Source: Actinomadura madurae | GTDB lineage: Bacteria > Actinomycetota > Actinomycetes > Streptosporangiales > Streptosporangiaceae | Assembly (NCBI RefSeq): GCF_900115095.1 | Contig: NZ_FOVH01000008.1 | Coordinates: 310,001 to 374,000 of the forward strand | DNA: 64,000 bases | Direction: 5' to 3' | In this document: piece by piece, positions 1 through 7,975 of the stretch | Layout of the letters: every line of letters begins with the position of its first letter | Numbering within the stretch: position 1 is the stretch's first letter | Translations under genes and position numbers: made by a program | The notes under the pieces: model-generated | Database searches by the model: none | What the model saw: the letters and a program-made list of their open reading frames with translations, nothing else | Told to the model about the DNA's origin: nothing

Positions 1-660
1 CAGCGCGACCTTGGTGAGCCGGGTCGCGATCGGCGCCTGCCCGGCGATCCGCTCGGCGACGCCGATCGTCTCGGCGAGCACGCCGGCGCGCGGGAAGGCC
101 CGGTTGACCAGGCCCTGCTCGGCCGCCTCGGCGCCGGTGAGGACGCGTCCGGCCAGCAGCATCTCGCGGGCCAGCGGCAGCCCGGCGACCTCGGGGAACA
201 GCCAGGTCGCGGCCATGCCGGGGTGCAGGCCGAGCGCGGTGAACGGGGCGAGCAGCTTGGCGTCGTCCGCCGCGTACCGCAGGTCGCAGGCCAGCGCGAG
301 GCACAGGCCGGCGCCGACGGCGTGCCCGTTGACGGCGGCGATCGTCGGAACCTCAAGGTCGCGGATCGCCAGCCACGTCCGGTAGAACCCCAGCATCCGG
401 TCGCGCAGCGGCGGGACGGCGACGGCCCCGGTGTCGGCGAGCCAGGACAGGTCGCCCCCGGAGCTGAACGCGCTCCCCGCGCCGGTCACCACGACGCACC
501 GCAGCCCGGTGTCGGCGCGCAGCTCCGCGATGGTCCGCTTCCACGCGGCGGTCAGCTCGTCCGACATCGCGTTGCGGCGATCGGGATCGTTGAGCGTGAG
601 GACGGCGACCCCGTCGGACCGGCGCTCGACCAGCAGCGCGTCGGCAGGCGTTTCGGACAT
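1..660 (-). CDS. Enoyl-CoA hydratase/isomerase (3' end cut by window edge)
   Basis: Crotonase-fold enzyme of acyl-CoA metabolism, probably enoyl-CoA hydratase or isomerase acting on CoA thioesters in the cytoplasm. The frame reads from an ATG at 660 to the window edge without a stop, about 220 residues. Visible family features are the N-terminal RRNAMSDEL segment, the oxyanion-hole stretch GAGSAFSSGGDL and the second signature AAVNGHAVGAGLCLALACDL. The C-terminal helices are missing because the window ends. It is divergent from the ABC1 kinase gene. Substrate cannot be told from sequence. Confidence 0.88.
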   Translation of the reverse strand, partial: MSETPADALLVERRSDGVAVLTLNDPDRRNAMSDELTAAWKRTIAELRADTGLRCVVVTGAGSAFSSGGDLSWLADTGAVAVPPLRDRMLGFYRTWLAIRDLEVPTIAAVNGHAVGAGLCLALACDLRYAADDAKLLAPFTALGLHPGMAATWLFPEVAGLPLAREMLLAGRVLTGAEAAEQGLVNRAFPRAGVLAETIGVAERIAGQAPIATRLTKVAL

Positions 661-831
661 GGCTGGCACCGTATCGTGCCCGCCCTGCCCCGCGCCGCCC
701 GCCCCCGGCCGCGTGAGAAAGCGCACACTTACAGCGTTCGTCCAGGTCACAGCGGTTCGCACGGTTTGACAACGGCGATACTTGCGCTTGGTTGTGGCGT
801 GAACGACAGTGCATCACCGACAATGGTCGGC

Positions 832-2163
832 GTGAGCGATCTTCCCCGCCGCGCGGTGACGCGGTCAGCAAAGCTGGCGTCCCTCCCCATCGGCTTCGCG
901 GGGCGCACCGCCCTCGGCATGGGGAAGCGCACCTTCGGGCGATCGGCCGAGGCCGTGGCGATGGAGATCCAGACCCGGACCGCCGAGCAGCTGTTCACGG
1001 TGCTCGGCGAGCTCAAGGGCGGGGCGATGAAGCTCGGCCAGATGCTCTCGATCTTCGAGGCGGCGCTGCCGCCGGAGATCGCCGGGCCGTACCGCGCCAC
1101 GCTGACCAGGCTGCAGGAGGCCGCTCCCCCGCTGCCCGCGGCGACCGTCCACACGGTGCTGGAGCAGTTCCTCGGCGAGGACTGGCGCGACTACTTCGAG
1201 TCGTTCGACGACCAGCCGGCCGCGGCGGCGTCCATCGGGCAGGTGCACCGCGCCGTCTGGCACGACGGCCGGGCCGTCGCGGTGAAGGTGCAGTACCCGG
1301 GCGCCGGCAAGGCGCTGATCAGCGACTTCAACCAGCTCGCCCGGCTCGGCCGGCTCTTCGGCGTGCTGATGCCCGGCCTGGACGTCAAGGCGATGCTCGC
1401 CGAACTCAAGGAGCGGGTGGCCGAGGAGCTCGACTACACGATCGAGGCCGAGTCCCAGCGGCTCTTCCGGGACGCCTACCTGGACGACCCCGACTTCTAC
1501 ATCCCCGAGGTCATCGCGCAGTCCGGCGACATCCTGATCACCGAGTGGATGGACGGCACCGCCCTCTCCAAGATCATCAGTGCGGGCGACCAGGAGACCC
1601 GCGACCACGCGGCCCTGCTGTACTGCCGGTTCCTGCTCTCCGGGCCGAAGCGCTCCGGGATGCTGCACGGCGACCCGCATCCCGGCAACTTCCGGCTGCT
1701 GGACGACGGCCGGCTCGGCGTCCTCGACTTCGGCGCCGTCGACCGCATCCCCGGCGGCTTCCAGCGGCGGCTCGGGCTGCTGCTGCGCATCGGCACGATG
1801 GCCGACATCGACGAGGTCGAGGAGGCCCTGCGCCGGGAGGACTTCATCCGTGAGGGCGTGCAGATCGACGCCGAGTCGCTGCAGGCGTTCCTCGCCCCGA
1901 TCACCGAGCCGTTCATCAACGAGACCTTCAAGTTCAGCCGGGAGTGGCTGCGCGACATGGCCGCGCGGGTCACCGACCTCCGCCCCTCCAACGTCGTCCG
2001 GCAGCTGAACCTGCCACCCGAGTACGTGATCATCCACCGCGTCCTGTCGGCGGGCACCGGCGTCCTGTGCCAGCTGGAATGCGAGATCCCCGCCCGCGCC
2101 GAGTCCCTGAAGTGGGTCCCGGGCTTCGCCGACGACGAAGACGGCGAACTGATCACCAGTTAG
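832..2163 (+). CDS. ABC1/AarF-UbiB family atypical kinase
   Basis: Member of the ABC1 (AarF/UbiB, ADCK-like) protein-kinase-like family, whose bacterial members are linked to lipid or quinone homeostasis; the actinobacterial role is not settled. The signature KGGAMKLGQ (Ala/Lys-rich helix) is followed by AAASIGQVHRA, the VAVKVQYPG lysine strand, HGDPHPGNF and the metal-binding VLDFGAV. The open frame runs much further upstream, but similarity begins at the GTG used here (VSDLPRRAV, then AKLASLPIGFAGRTALGMGKR), which matches the start region I remember for M. tuberculosis Rv3197. ATG 823 and GTG 799 are alternatives. Rv3197 is likewise next to whiB7. About 443 aa. Confidence 0.9.
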   Translation: MSDLPRRAVTRSAKLASLPIGFAGRTALGMGKRTFGRSAEAVAMEIQTRTAEQLFTVLGELKGGAMKLGQMLSIFEAALPPEIAGPYRATLTRLQEAAPPLPAATVHTVLEQFLGEDWRDYFESFDDQPAAAASIGQVHRAVWHDGRAVAVKVQYPGAGKALISDFNQLARLGRLFGVLMPGLDVKAMLAELKERVAEELDYTIEAESQRLFRDAYLDDPDFYIPEVIAQSGDILITEWMDGTALSKIISAGDQETRDHAALLYCRFLLSGPKRSGMLHGDPHPGNFRLLDDGRLGVLDFGAVDRIPGGFQRRLGLLLRIGTMADIDEVEEALRREDFIREGVQIDAESLQAFLAPITEPFINETFKFSREWLRDMAARVTDLRPSNVVRQLNLPPEYVIIHRVLSAGTGVLCQLECEIPARAESLKWVPGFADDEDGELITS

Positions 2164-2181
2164 GCGGCCTCCGCTCGTAGC

Positions 2182-2222
2182 GAGGCCCCGCGCACTGGTG
2201 GGGTGCGCGGGGCCTCGGCTTT
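2182..2222 (+). terminator. Intrinsic terminator after the ABC1 kinase gene
   Basis: A perfect 14-bp stem (2182-2195 with 2203-2216) encloses a 7-nt loop and is followed by GGCTTT. It lies 19 nt after the kinase stop and between convergent genes, so it may also serve the small gene on the other strand. Confidence 0.75.
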
Positions 2223-2340
2223 CGCGCGACCGGTGAGTGGGCCACCGGACGCGCTCCATGTGCCCGCCGGGAGGCGTGCCGTCCGCCAAACCATCCAAGA
2301 AAGGACGGACGGCGGCCTGCGACCGGGCGGGCCGTCGGCT

Positions 2341-2538
2341 TCAGTGGCGGTGCCGCGGCGCCGGCACCTGCGCGTACGCCTCCCCCGTGGTCGGCGCGAG
2401 CAGGACGCGGGTCACGCGCGACGCCCTCGTGCGGGCCTGCCGGCGGGCCCGCCGCAGCGCGCGGACGCGGGCGGCCAGCTCGTCGGGCACGGTCGCCGGT
2501 ATTCGCTCCCGGGACAGGTCCTGGCTGAGCAATGTCAT
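2341..2538 (-). CDS. Small basic protein downstream of whiB7
   Basis: Short unrecognised protein of 65 aa beginning MTLLSQDLSRERI, rich in arginine (RVRALRRARRQARTRASRVTR), with no cysteine or membrane segment. The start at 2538 is chosen because GGGAG lies 7 nt upstream. An in-frame ATG at 2625, 8 nt after the whiB7 stop, would give 94 aa. It is co-directional with whiB7 and probably on the same transcript, so it would be induced with it. Function unknown; the Arg-rich helix could bind nucleic acid or the ribosome, which is only a guess. Confidence 0.6.
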   Translation of the reverse strand: MTLLSQDLSRERIPATVPDELAARVRALRRARRQARTRASRVTRVLLAPTTGEAYAQVPAPRHRH

Positions 2539-2633
2539 CTCGTTCTCCCTGGCGGCCCGGAGGCGCGGTCCCCGCACGGGGGCCGCGCCTCCGGGGTCGG
2601 TCCGGTCGAGTGTCGTGGCGGGCATCAGGTGCC

Positions 2634-2921
2634 TCACACCGCCACTTCGTCCGGGCGCGGGTGCTTGCGCGGGCGGCCGCGCGGCCGCTTGCGCGGGACG
2701 ATCACTCCGCGGACGAAGAGCTCGCCGCCCCAGACGCCCCAGGGCTCCTTGCGCTCGAGCGCGCCGGCGAGGCACTCCTTGCGGAGCGGGCACTCCAGGC
2801 ACAGCGCCTTGGCGAGCTCGACGTCGGCGGGAGCCTCGGCGAAGAACAGCTCCGGGTCGGTCCGGCACGGAAGCGTGAGGTCCTCCTCGCTCACTGCGAG
2901 AGCCCCCTGCATCACAGTCAC
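2634..2921 (-). CDS. whiB7: WhiB7/WblC family iron-sulfur transcription activator
   Basis: WhiB-like [4Fe-4S] transcription factor of 95 aa. The four cluster ligands are Cys19, Cys41, Cys44 and Cys50 (C-x2-C-x5-C in the last three), followed by the WhiB turn EPWGVWGGE. The C-terminal RGRPRK is an AT-hook, which is diagnostic of WhiB7/WblC. This subclass binds SigA at promoters with an AT-rich stretch just upstream of -35 and activates intrinsic antibiotic-resistance genes when translation is inhibited. The GTG start at 2921 has AGAGGAAC upstream. Its neighbours (ABC1 kinase on one side, uvrD2 beyond) match the mycobacterial locus. Regulation by an attenuator leader is described separately. 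Confidence 0.95.
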   Translation of the reverse strand: MTVMQGALAVSEEDLTLPCRTDPELFFAEAPADVELAKALCLECPLRKECLAGALERKEPWGVWGGELFVRGVIVPRKRPRGRPRKHPRPDEVAV

Positions 2922-2970
2922 CCTTGTTCCTCTCGTTGGATCTCAACGGGCGTGTCGGTGGGTTGTCTGG

Positions 2971-3011
2971 GCAAAGAAGAAGGCCGCGGATCCGGTCTGG
3001 ATCCGCGGCCT
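2971..3011 (-). terminator. Attenuator-type intrinsic terminator inside the whiB7 leader
   Basis: Perfect 13-bp inverted repeat (2981-2993 and 2999-3011) with a 5-nt loop. Read on the minus strand it is followed by TCTTCTTTGC, a U-rich tail. It ends about 50 nt before the whiB7 start and about 420 nt into the inferred leader. An intrinsic terminator between the promoter and the gene it serves is the layout known for whiB7/wblC transcription attenuation. No competing antiterminator was modelled. Confidence 0.85.
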
Positions 3012-3032
3012 GGGGGCTTGCCGGTCGTCGTG

Positions 3033-3338
3033 CTAAACCGGTCGCCTCCAGGGGTACGGACCCGACACGCCACCCTTGGCGGTGACGCCCACGTGGGCCG
3101 TGGCCGGAGCCGGGACGCTCATGTCCTCGAGAAGGTGTTCGAAGACACTCCGCCCCAGGTCATCCTGGATTCGCTGCTCAAAGCGCTGCTCGCGCCAATT
3201 CGTGCCGCGCTGGTCACGCAGTCGCGTGCCGTACGCCGCGCCGTAGGCGGGCAGGCCGGGCTCCGAGACGCGCGTCATCAGGGCGCGGGAGATCGAGGCA
3301 CCAGGGCATGCGGCGGTCCAGGAAGACCCGAGTTTCAT
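3033..3338 (-). CDS. Candidate leader (upstream) ORF of whiB7
   Basis: Open frame in the whiB7 leader that stops 22 nt before the attenuator stem. From the ATG at 3338 it codes about 101 aa (MKLGSSWTAACPG at the start, ending GPYPWRRPV). In-frame GTG starts at 3410 and nearby are possible, as are shorter internal starts. No strong ribosome-binding site is visible. whiB7/wblC leaders are known to carry a translated uORF whose stalling decides between termination and readthrough. This frame is in the right place, but its exact extent is unproven. It could also be noncoding. Confidence 0.4.
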   Translation of the reverse strand: MKLGSSWTAACPGASISRALMTRVSEPGLPAYGAAYGTRLRDQRGTNWREQRFEQRIQDDLGRSVFEHLLEDMSVPAPATAHVGVTAKGGVSGPYPWRRPV

Positions 3339-3432
3339 CAACGTGTTGCTCACCGGACTGCACACCACCTCTCTGGTACCTCGGGCCGGGCCGGCGGATC
3401 CAAGATCCACACCGGTCGGCCGGTTGATTGCT

Positions 3433-3477
3433 CGCGACGAGCGTACGGGGATCCCGCGAAATCAACAAGATATTTTT
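3433..3477 (-). promoter_or_regulatory. WhiB7-dependent type promoter of whiB7
   Basis: On the minus strand TTGTTG (3468-3463) and TACGCT (3445-3440) are separated by 17 bp. The -35 is preceded by an AT-rich run (TCAAAAATATC). An A/T stretch abutting the -35 is the WhiB7 recognition signature and implies autoregulation. The start would fall near 3433, giving a leader of about 510 nt before the whiB7 GTG. Confidence 0.7.
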
Positions 3478-3576
3478 GACCTGCGGTTTTGTGGGTCAGT
3501 TCACCCTCGTTCCGCAGAACCGGAGGCGCCCGCCGAGCGTCGAACCCTCCCGGGAGCCCCATATGGAGCGATCATC

Positions 3577-4446
3577 TCACGGGCGGGTGTCGGAGACCCG
3601 GATCAGGCCCTCCTGCATGACCGAGACGACCAGCTCCCCGGAGTGGGTGAACACCTGGCCGCGGGCGAGGCCCCGCGCGCCTCCGGCGAACGGCGTGTCC
3701 TGGTAGTACAGCAGCCAGTCGTCGGCGCGGAACGGCCGGTGGAACCACATGGCGTGGTCGAGGCTGGCCCCCATCGTCCGCTGGTCGCCCCAGGCCAGGC
3801 CGTGGTTGAGCAGGACGGTGTCGAGCAGCGTCATGTCCGAGGCGTAGGTCATGAGGCACACGTGCAGCAGCGGGTCGTCCGGCAGCTCGCCGTCCACCTT
3901 CAGCCACACCTTGGACTCGGGGGTGGCGAGGGACGGGTCCTTCGCCGCCTCCCACGTCAGCGGCGTCGCGTGCCGGATGTCGAACGGGCGGCGGTTGACG
4001 AACTCGCGGGCGCCGACCTCGCCGAACAGCGGGGTGAGGCGCGTCAGCCCGTCCGGCAGCGTCCCGGGCTCGGGCGCGTCCGGCATCGGCGCCTGGTGGG
4101 ACGGCCCGTCCTCGGTGATCTGGAACGAGGCGGACAGCGTGAAGATCGCCTTGCCGTGCTGGACGGCGGTGACGCGGCGGGTGGTGAAGGACCGCCCGTC
4201 CCGGACCCGGTCGACGGTGTAGACGAGCGGGACCAGCGGGTCGCCGGGCCGGATGAAGTAGGCGTGCAGGGAGTGCACGGGCCGGTTCGCCGGGACGGTG
4301 CGCCCAGCGGCGACGAGCGCCTGCCCCGCCACCTGCCCGCCGAAGACGCGCTGCCGCCGCTCCTCGGGGCTGCGGCCGCGGAAGATGTCGTTCTCGATCT
4401 GCTCCAGGTCGAGCAGGTCCAGCAGTTCCTTCAGCGATTGCTTCAC
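3577..4446 (-). CDS. tesB: Acyl-CoA thioesterase II
   Basis: TesB-type acyl-CoA thioesterase, 289 aa, which hydrolyses acyl-CoA to free acid and CoA in the cytoplasm. It has the double hot-dog arrangement: an N-terminal repeat with RVFGGQVAGQALVAAGRTV and HSLHAYFIRPGDP, and a C-terminal repeat with MTYASDMTLLDT, SLDHAMWFHRPF and the terminal HSGELVVSVMQEGLIR. Length matches the family (about 280-290 aa). GTG start at 4446 with a weak GGAAG upstream. The whiB7 promoter lies downstream of its stop. It is not part of the remembered mycobacterial synteny at this spot. Confidence 0.92.
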   Translation of the reverse strand: MKQSLKELLDLLDLEQIENDIFRGRSPEERRQRVFGGQVAGQALVAAGRTVPANRPVHSLHAYFIRPGDPLVPLVYTVDRVRDGRSFTTRRVTAVQHGKAIFTLSASFQITEDGPSHQAPMPDAPEPGTLPDGLTRLTPLFGEVGAREFVNRRPFDIRHATPLTWEAAKDPSLATPESKVWLKVDGELPDDPLLHVCLMTYASDMTLLDTVLLNHGLAWGDQRTMGASLDHAMWFHRPFRADDWLLYYQDTPFAGGARGLARGQVFTHSGELVVSVMQEGLIRVSDTRP

Positions 4447-4510
4447 GGCCGCCAGTCTTCCCTATCGCCTCCAGTGAGCCGGATCTCACCCCAGAACGCG
4501 CGAAACGGCG

Positions 4511-6577
4511 TCAATGGCCACAAAGGGTCAGAACGGCGTCGCCGTAGCGGTCGAGCTTGACCTTGCCCACGCCGGGGATGCGGGCCAGCTCGTCCATCGA
4601 CTCGGGGCAGCGCTCGGCGATCGCCTGGAGCGTCGCGTCCGTGAAGACGACGTAGGCGGGGATCTTCTGGTCGGCGGAGACCTGGGCACGCCAGTCCTTG
4701 AGGGCGAGGAGGAGTTCCTCGTTGAGCTCGGAGGGACAGTCTTCGCAGCGGCCGAGCTTGCGTTCGACGGCGGCGGTGAGCGGCCGGCCGCACACCCGGC
4801 ACGGTTGCGGCCCCTTGGTCGGACGCCGTTTCGACCGGTCGACGCGGGCGGGCACGTGCGTGGTGGTCTTGCCCGTGAGGCCGTCCAGGAACCGGGACGG
4901 GCGGCGCATCTGCGTGCCGCCGGGAGAGCGCGACAGCGCCCAGGACAGGTTGAGGTGCACGCGGGCGCGGGTCACACCTACATAGAGCAGACGCCGCTCC
5001 TCCTCGATCTGCTCGGGTGTCTTGGCGTAGACGATGGGCAGCTTGCCTTCGGCGAGCCCCACGAGGAACACCGCGTCCCATTCAAGGCCCTTGGCGGCGT
5101 GCAGGGACGCGAGCGTGACGCCCTCCAGGGGCGGCGCGTGCTGCGCGGCGGCGCGCTCCTCCAGTTCGCCGACGAAGTCGGGGAGGCCGGCCTTGGGGTT
5201 GTCCGCGGCCATGTCCTCGGCGAGCTGGGCCAGGGCCGCGAGGGACTCCCAGCGTGCGCGGGCCGCGCCCGCGCCCTCGGGCGGCCGGTCGGAGAACCCG
5301 GCCCCGGACAGGACGTGCCGGACGGTCTGGATCAGTCCCATACCGTCGGTCTCGGCGTCGCCGCCCGCCCGCGCCGCGCCGCGCAGGCGCACCACGGCCT
5401 CGCGAACCTCGGGCCGCTCGAAGAACCGCTCCGCACCGCGCAGCACGTACGGGACGCCCACCGCGGCCAGCGCCGACTCGTACGTCTCGGACTGCGCGTT
5501 GATCCGGTACAGGACCGCGATCTCCCGCGCGGGGACGCCCTCCTCGATCAGCTTGCGGGCACGGCGCGCCGCGTCGTCGGCCTCGGCGACCTCGTCGTCG
5601 TACTCGTTGAACACCGGCTCGGGCCCGTTGTCGCGCTGGGCGCGCAGCTCCAGCCGGTGCCGGACGCCCTTCGCCTGCCCGATCACCCCGTTCGCCAGCC
5701 GGACGACCTGCGGCGTCGAGCGGTAGTCGCGGACGAGCCGGACGACCTTCGCGCCCGGGTGCTCGCGGGTGAAGTCGAGCAGGTGGGACGGGGACGCGCC
5801 GGTGAACGAGTAGATCGTCTGGTTGGGGTCGCCGACGACGCACAGGTCGTCGCGGTCGCCGAGCCAGGTGTCGAGCAGCATCTTCTGCAGCGGGTTGACG
5901 TCCTGGAACTCGTCCACGACGAAGTACCGGTACTGCTCGCGGACCTGCCCGGCGACCTCCCGGTGCTCGGTGAGGACGGCCGCGGTCAGCTCCAGCATCC
6001 CCTCGAAGTCGAGCAGGTTGCGCTCGCGCCTGAGCTGCTCGTACATGGCGTAGACCCGGGCGACGTCGACGACCTCGGCGGGCGGCCTGCGCCCCGCCTC
6101 GGCGACCGCGGCGGGGTAGTCCTCGGGTCGGTTCTGGGTGACCTTCGCCCATTCGATCTCGCTCGCGACGTCGCGCAGCTCCGTCCGCCCGAGGGAGAGC
6201 CGGCAGGCCCGCGCCGCGTCCGCGACGAGGCCGATCTTCGAGTCGATGATCCTGGGCGGTTCGCCGCCGACGACGCGCGGCCAGAAGTAGGTGAGCTGCC
6301 GCAGCGCCGCCGCGTGGAAGGTGCGGGCCTGCACGCCGGGCGCGCCGAGCTGCCGCAGCCGGCTGCGCAGCTCCCCGGCCGCGCGTGTGGTGAACGTCAC
6401 GGCGAGCACCCGCTGCGGCGTCACGACACCGGTCAGGGTGGCGTAGGCGATCCGGTGGGTGATGGCCCTGGTCTTGCCCGTCCCGGCGCCCGCGAGCACG
6501 CACACCGGGCCCTTGACCGCTTCGGCGACCGCCCGCTGCTCGGGGTCGAGTCCCTCCAGCACCGACTCTGCTGACAT
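4511..6577 (-). CDS. uvrD2: ATP-dependent DNA helicase UvrD2
   Basis: Superfamily 1A 3'-5' DNA helicase of 688 aa. It begins MSAESVLEGLDPEQ, then Walker A GAGTGKT, VTFTTRAAGELRSRL, Walker B VVDEFQDVN, GDPNQTIYSF, the motif V region LASLHAAKGLEWD and motif VI ERRLLYVGVTRA. After the motor come a tetracysteine element (CRVCGRPL..CEDC) and a C-terminal HRDC domain ending in a helix-hairpin-helix-like PGVGKVKLDRYG. This architecture is specific to actinobacterial UvrD2 (about 700 aa in M. tuberculosis). The open frame continues upstream into the NudC region, but the ATG at 6577 precedes the first conserved block; a GGAGGG directly abuts it. Role: DNA repair and replication-fork maintenance. Confidence 0.93.
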   Translation of the reverse strand: MSAESVLEGLDPEQRAVAEAVKGPVCVLAGAGTGKTRAITHRIAYATLTGVVTPQRVLAVTFTTRAAGELRSRLRQLGAPGVQARTFHAAALRQLTYFWPRVVGGEPPRIIDSKIGLVADAARACRLSLGRTELRDVASEIEWAKVTQNRPEDYPAAVAEAGRRPPAEVVDVARVYAMYEQLRRERNLLDFEGMLELTAAVLTEHREVAGQVREQYRYFVVDEFQDVNPLQKMLLDTWLGDRDDLCVVGDPNQTIYSFTGASPSHLLDFTREHPGAKVVRLVRDYRSTPQVVRLANGVIGQAKGVRHRLELRAQRDNGPEPVFNEYDDEVAEADDAARRARKLIEEGVPAREIAVLYRINAQSETYESALAAVGVPYVLRGAERFFERPEVREAVVRLRGAARAGGDAETDGMGLIQTVRHVLSGAGFSDRPPEGAGAARARWESLAALAQLAEDMAADNPKAGLPDFVGELEERAAAQHAPPLEGVTLASLHAAKGLEWDAVFLVGLAEGKLPIVYAKTPEQIEEERRLLYVGVTRARVHLNLSWALSRSPGGTQMRRPSRFLDGLTGKTTTHVPARVDRSKRRPTKGPQPCRVCGRPLTAAVERKLGRCEDCPSELNEELLLALKDWRAQVSADQKIPAYVVFTDATLQAIAERCPESMDELARIPGVGKVKLDRYGDAVLTLCGH

Positions 6578-6638
6578 CCCTCCATACTCGCAGCCCGCCC
6601 CACCCGTATCACCCGGCACGCCACCTGTGGACAACCGC

Positions 6639-6664
6639 GGAATGCGCGCCCCTGGTTCACTGTT
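6639..6664 (+). promoter_or_regulatory. SigR/SigH-class promoter of mrx1
   Basis: GGAAT (6639-6643), exactly 18 bp, then GTT (6662-6664): a perfect match to the ECF sigma R/sigma H consensus used in actinomycetes for thiol-oxidative stress genes. It is 49 bp upstream of the mycoredoxin ATG and lies in the gap divergent from uvrD2. Confidence 0.8.
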
Positions 6665-6712
6665 CATGCGAGGGCACGGATCGTCCGAACGAACGAGGGA
6701 GACGCGGAAGCG

Positions 6713-6994
6713 ATGGCGACGCCGACGACCGACCAGCCCAAGGGCGCGGCCGGCCAGCTCACCATGTACACGACGTCCTGGTGCGGATTCTGCCGCCGCC
6801 TGAAGAACCAGCTGGCCCGCGACGGGATCGAGATGGTCGAGGTCGACATCGAGCGCGATCCGAAGGCCGCCGAGTTCGTGATGAGCGTCAACGGCGGAAA
6901 CCAGACGGTTCCGACGATCGTCTTCCCCGACGGCACGGCCGCGACCAACCCCAGCGCCAAGGCGGTCAAGGTGAAGCTCGCCTCCCTCGCCTGA
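6713..6994 (+). CDS. mrx1: Mycoredoxin (glutaredoxin-like, mycothiol-dependent)
   Basis: Glutaredoxin-fold protein of 93 aa with the active site W-C24-G-F-C27 and the cis-proline TVPT. The conserved VNGGNQTVPTIVF and TNPSA segments match actinobacterial mycoredoxin-1, which reduces S-mycothiolated proteins with mycothiol/Mtr as electron source. The family motif is usually CGYC; here Tyr is Phe. An N-terminal extension of about 14 residues precedes the first strand. The ATG follows GCGGAAGCG. The neighbours uvrD2 and nudC match the Rv3198A position. The SigR-class promoter upstream supports induction by disulfide stress. Confidence 0.93.
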   Translation: MATPTTDQPKGAAGQLTMYTTSWCGFCRRLKNQLARDGIEMVEVDIERDPKAAEFVMSVNGGNQTVPTIVFPDGTAATNPSAKAVKVKLASLA

Positions 6995-7002
6995 CCTCGC
7001 GA

Positions 7003-7035
7003 CGAGCCCGGCGTCCGCCGCGGACGCCGGGCTCG
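7003..7035. terminator. Bidirectional hairpin between mrx1 and nudC
   Basis: Perfect 15-bp inverted repeat (7003-7017 and 7021-7035) with a 3-nt loop, located between two convergent stop codons. There is no T-run on either side, so termination strength is uncertain. The position favours a shared terminator. Confidence 0.65.
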
Positions 7036-7041
7036 CGCATG

Positions 7042-7953
7042 TCAGAACGGCTGCATCTTCGGCAGGTCGCCGCCGTACCAGCGCATGATGAGCTGGGCGG
7101 CGATGGACAGCGGGCCCGGGGCGACGATCTCGCCGCCGTCGATGGCGGCGCGCAGCTCGTCGCGGGTGTACCAGGCGGCGTCCAGGATCTCCTCGGGGTC
7201 GGGACGCAGCGGGAGGCCGCCGTCCGTGCGGGCGGTGAAGCCGAGCATGAGGCTCTGCGGCAGCGGCCACGGCTGGCTCCCGAGGTAGCGGACGTCCCGG
7301 ACGGGCAGCCCGACCTCCTCGTTCACCTCCCGCGCGACGGCCTGCTCCAGCGACTCGCCCGGTTCGACGAACCCGGCGAGGATCGAGCGGCGGTCGGCGG
7401 GCCACTGCGGGCCGCGGGCGAGCAGGATCCGGTCGGCCTCGTCCGTCACGAGCATGATCACCGCGGGGTCGACGCGCGGGAAGTGCTGCGACCCGTCCTC
7501 GGGGCAGACGCGCACGTGCCCGGCGGACGTCACCCGCGTCTCGGCGCCGCAGCGGGGGCAGTGCCGGTTGGTGCTGTGCCAGTGCTCCAACGCGACGGCG
7601 TGGGTGAGCAGCCCGGAGTCCTGGTCGCCGAGGAGGGCGCCGACGCGGCGCAGCCCGGCGGGCTCGGTCCCCTCGATGGCGGGCAGCGGGCCGGACACGC
7701 CGAAGTAGGCGGCGCCGCCGTCGTCCACGCCGAGGAGCCAGCGGTCCCCGTCCGGTGCCTGCTCCGGCGGGACGAGGACCAGCGCGGCGCTGGGCTCGTA
7801 GGTGACGAGCGACCGTCCGTCGTGGACGACCAGCACGCGCGTCTTCGGCTCGGCCCAGGCGTTCTCCAGCCACGCGTCGTCGCGGCGGTTGAGCGCGACG
7901 CGGTCGAGCGTCCCGCGCGCGAGCGCCAGCCACTCCAGTGGGGCGTTGGTCAC
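7042..7953 (-). CDS. nudC: NAD(H) pyrophosphatase / NAD-cap hydrolase NudC
   Basis: Nudix hydrolase of 303 aa that splits NADH to NMNH and AMP and, in characterised homologues, removes NAD caps from RNA. The order is an N-terminal domain, a zinc-ribbon-like element (CPRCGAET...CPEDGSQHFPR), and the Nudix box with GFVEPGESLEQAVAREVNEEVG. The NADH-specific SQPWPLPQS follows. Only three of the four ribbon cysteines are present, the last position being Asp; I recall CPxDG in this position in other actinobacterial NudC proteins. GTG start at 7953. Gene order uvrD2-mrx1-nudC equals Rv3198c-Rv3198A-Rv3199c. Confidence 0.93.
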   Translation of the reverse strand: MTNAPLEWLALARGTLDRVALNRRDDAWLENAWAEPKTRVLVVHDGRSLVTYEPSAALVLVPPEQAPDGDRWLLGVDDGGAAYFGVSGPLPAIEGTEPAGLRRVGALLGDQDSGLLTHAVALEHWHSTNRHCPRCGAETRVTSAGHVRVCPEDGSQHFPRVDPAVIMLVTDEADRILLARGPQWPADRRSILAGFVEPGESLEQAVAREVNEEVGLPVRDVRYLGSQPWPLPQSLMLGFTARTDGGLPLRPDPEEILDAAWYTRDELRAAIDGGEIVAPGPLSIAAQLIMRWYGGDLPKMQPF

Positions 7954-7975
7954 GTGTGCTCCCTTCCAGGCGGTT

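Noticed and set aside
6578..7933. Extension of the uvrD2 frame upstream through the mrx1/nudC region
   Set aside because: No helicase similarity beyond the ATG at 6577, and the stretch overlaps mrx1 and nudC. High GC removes stops.
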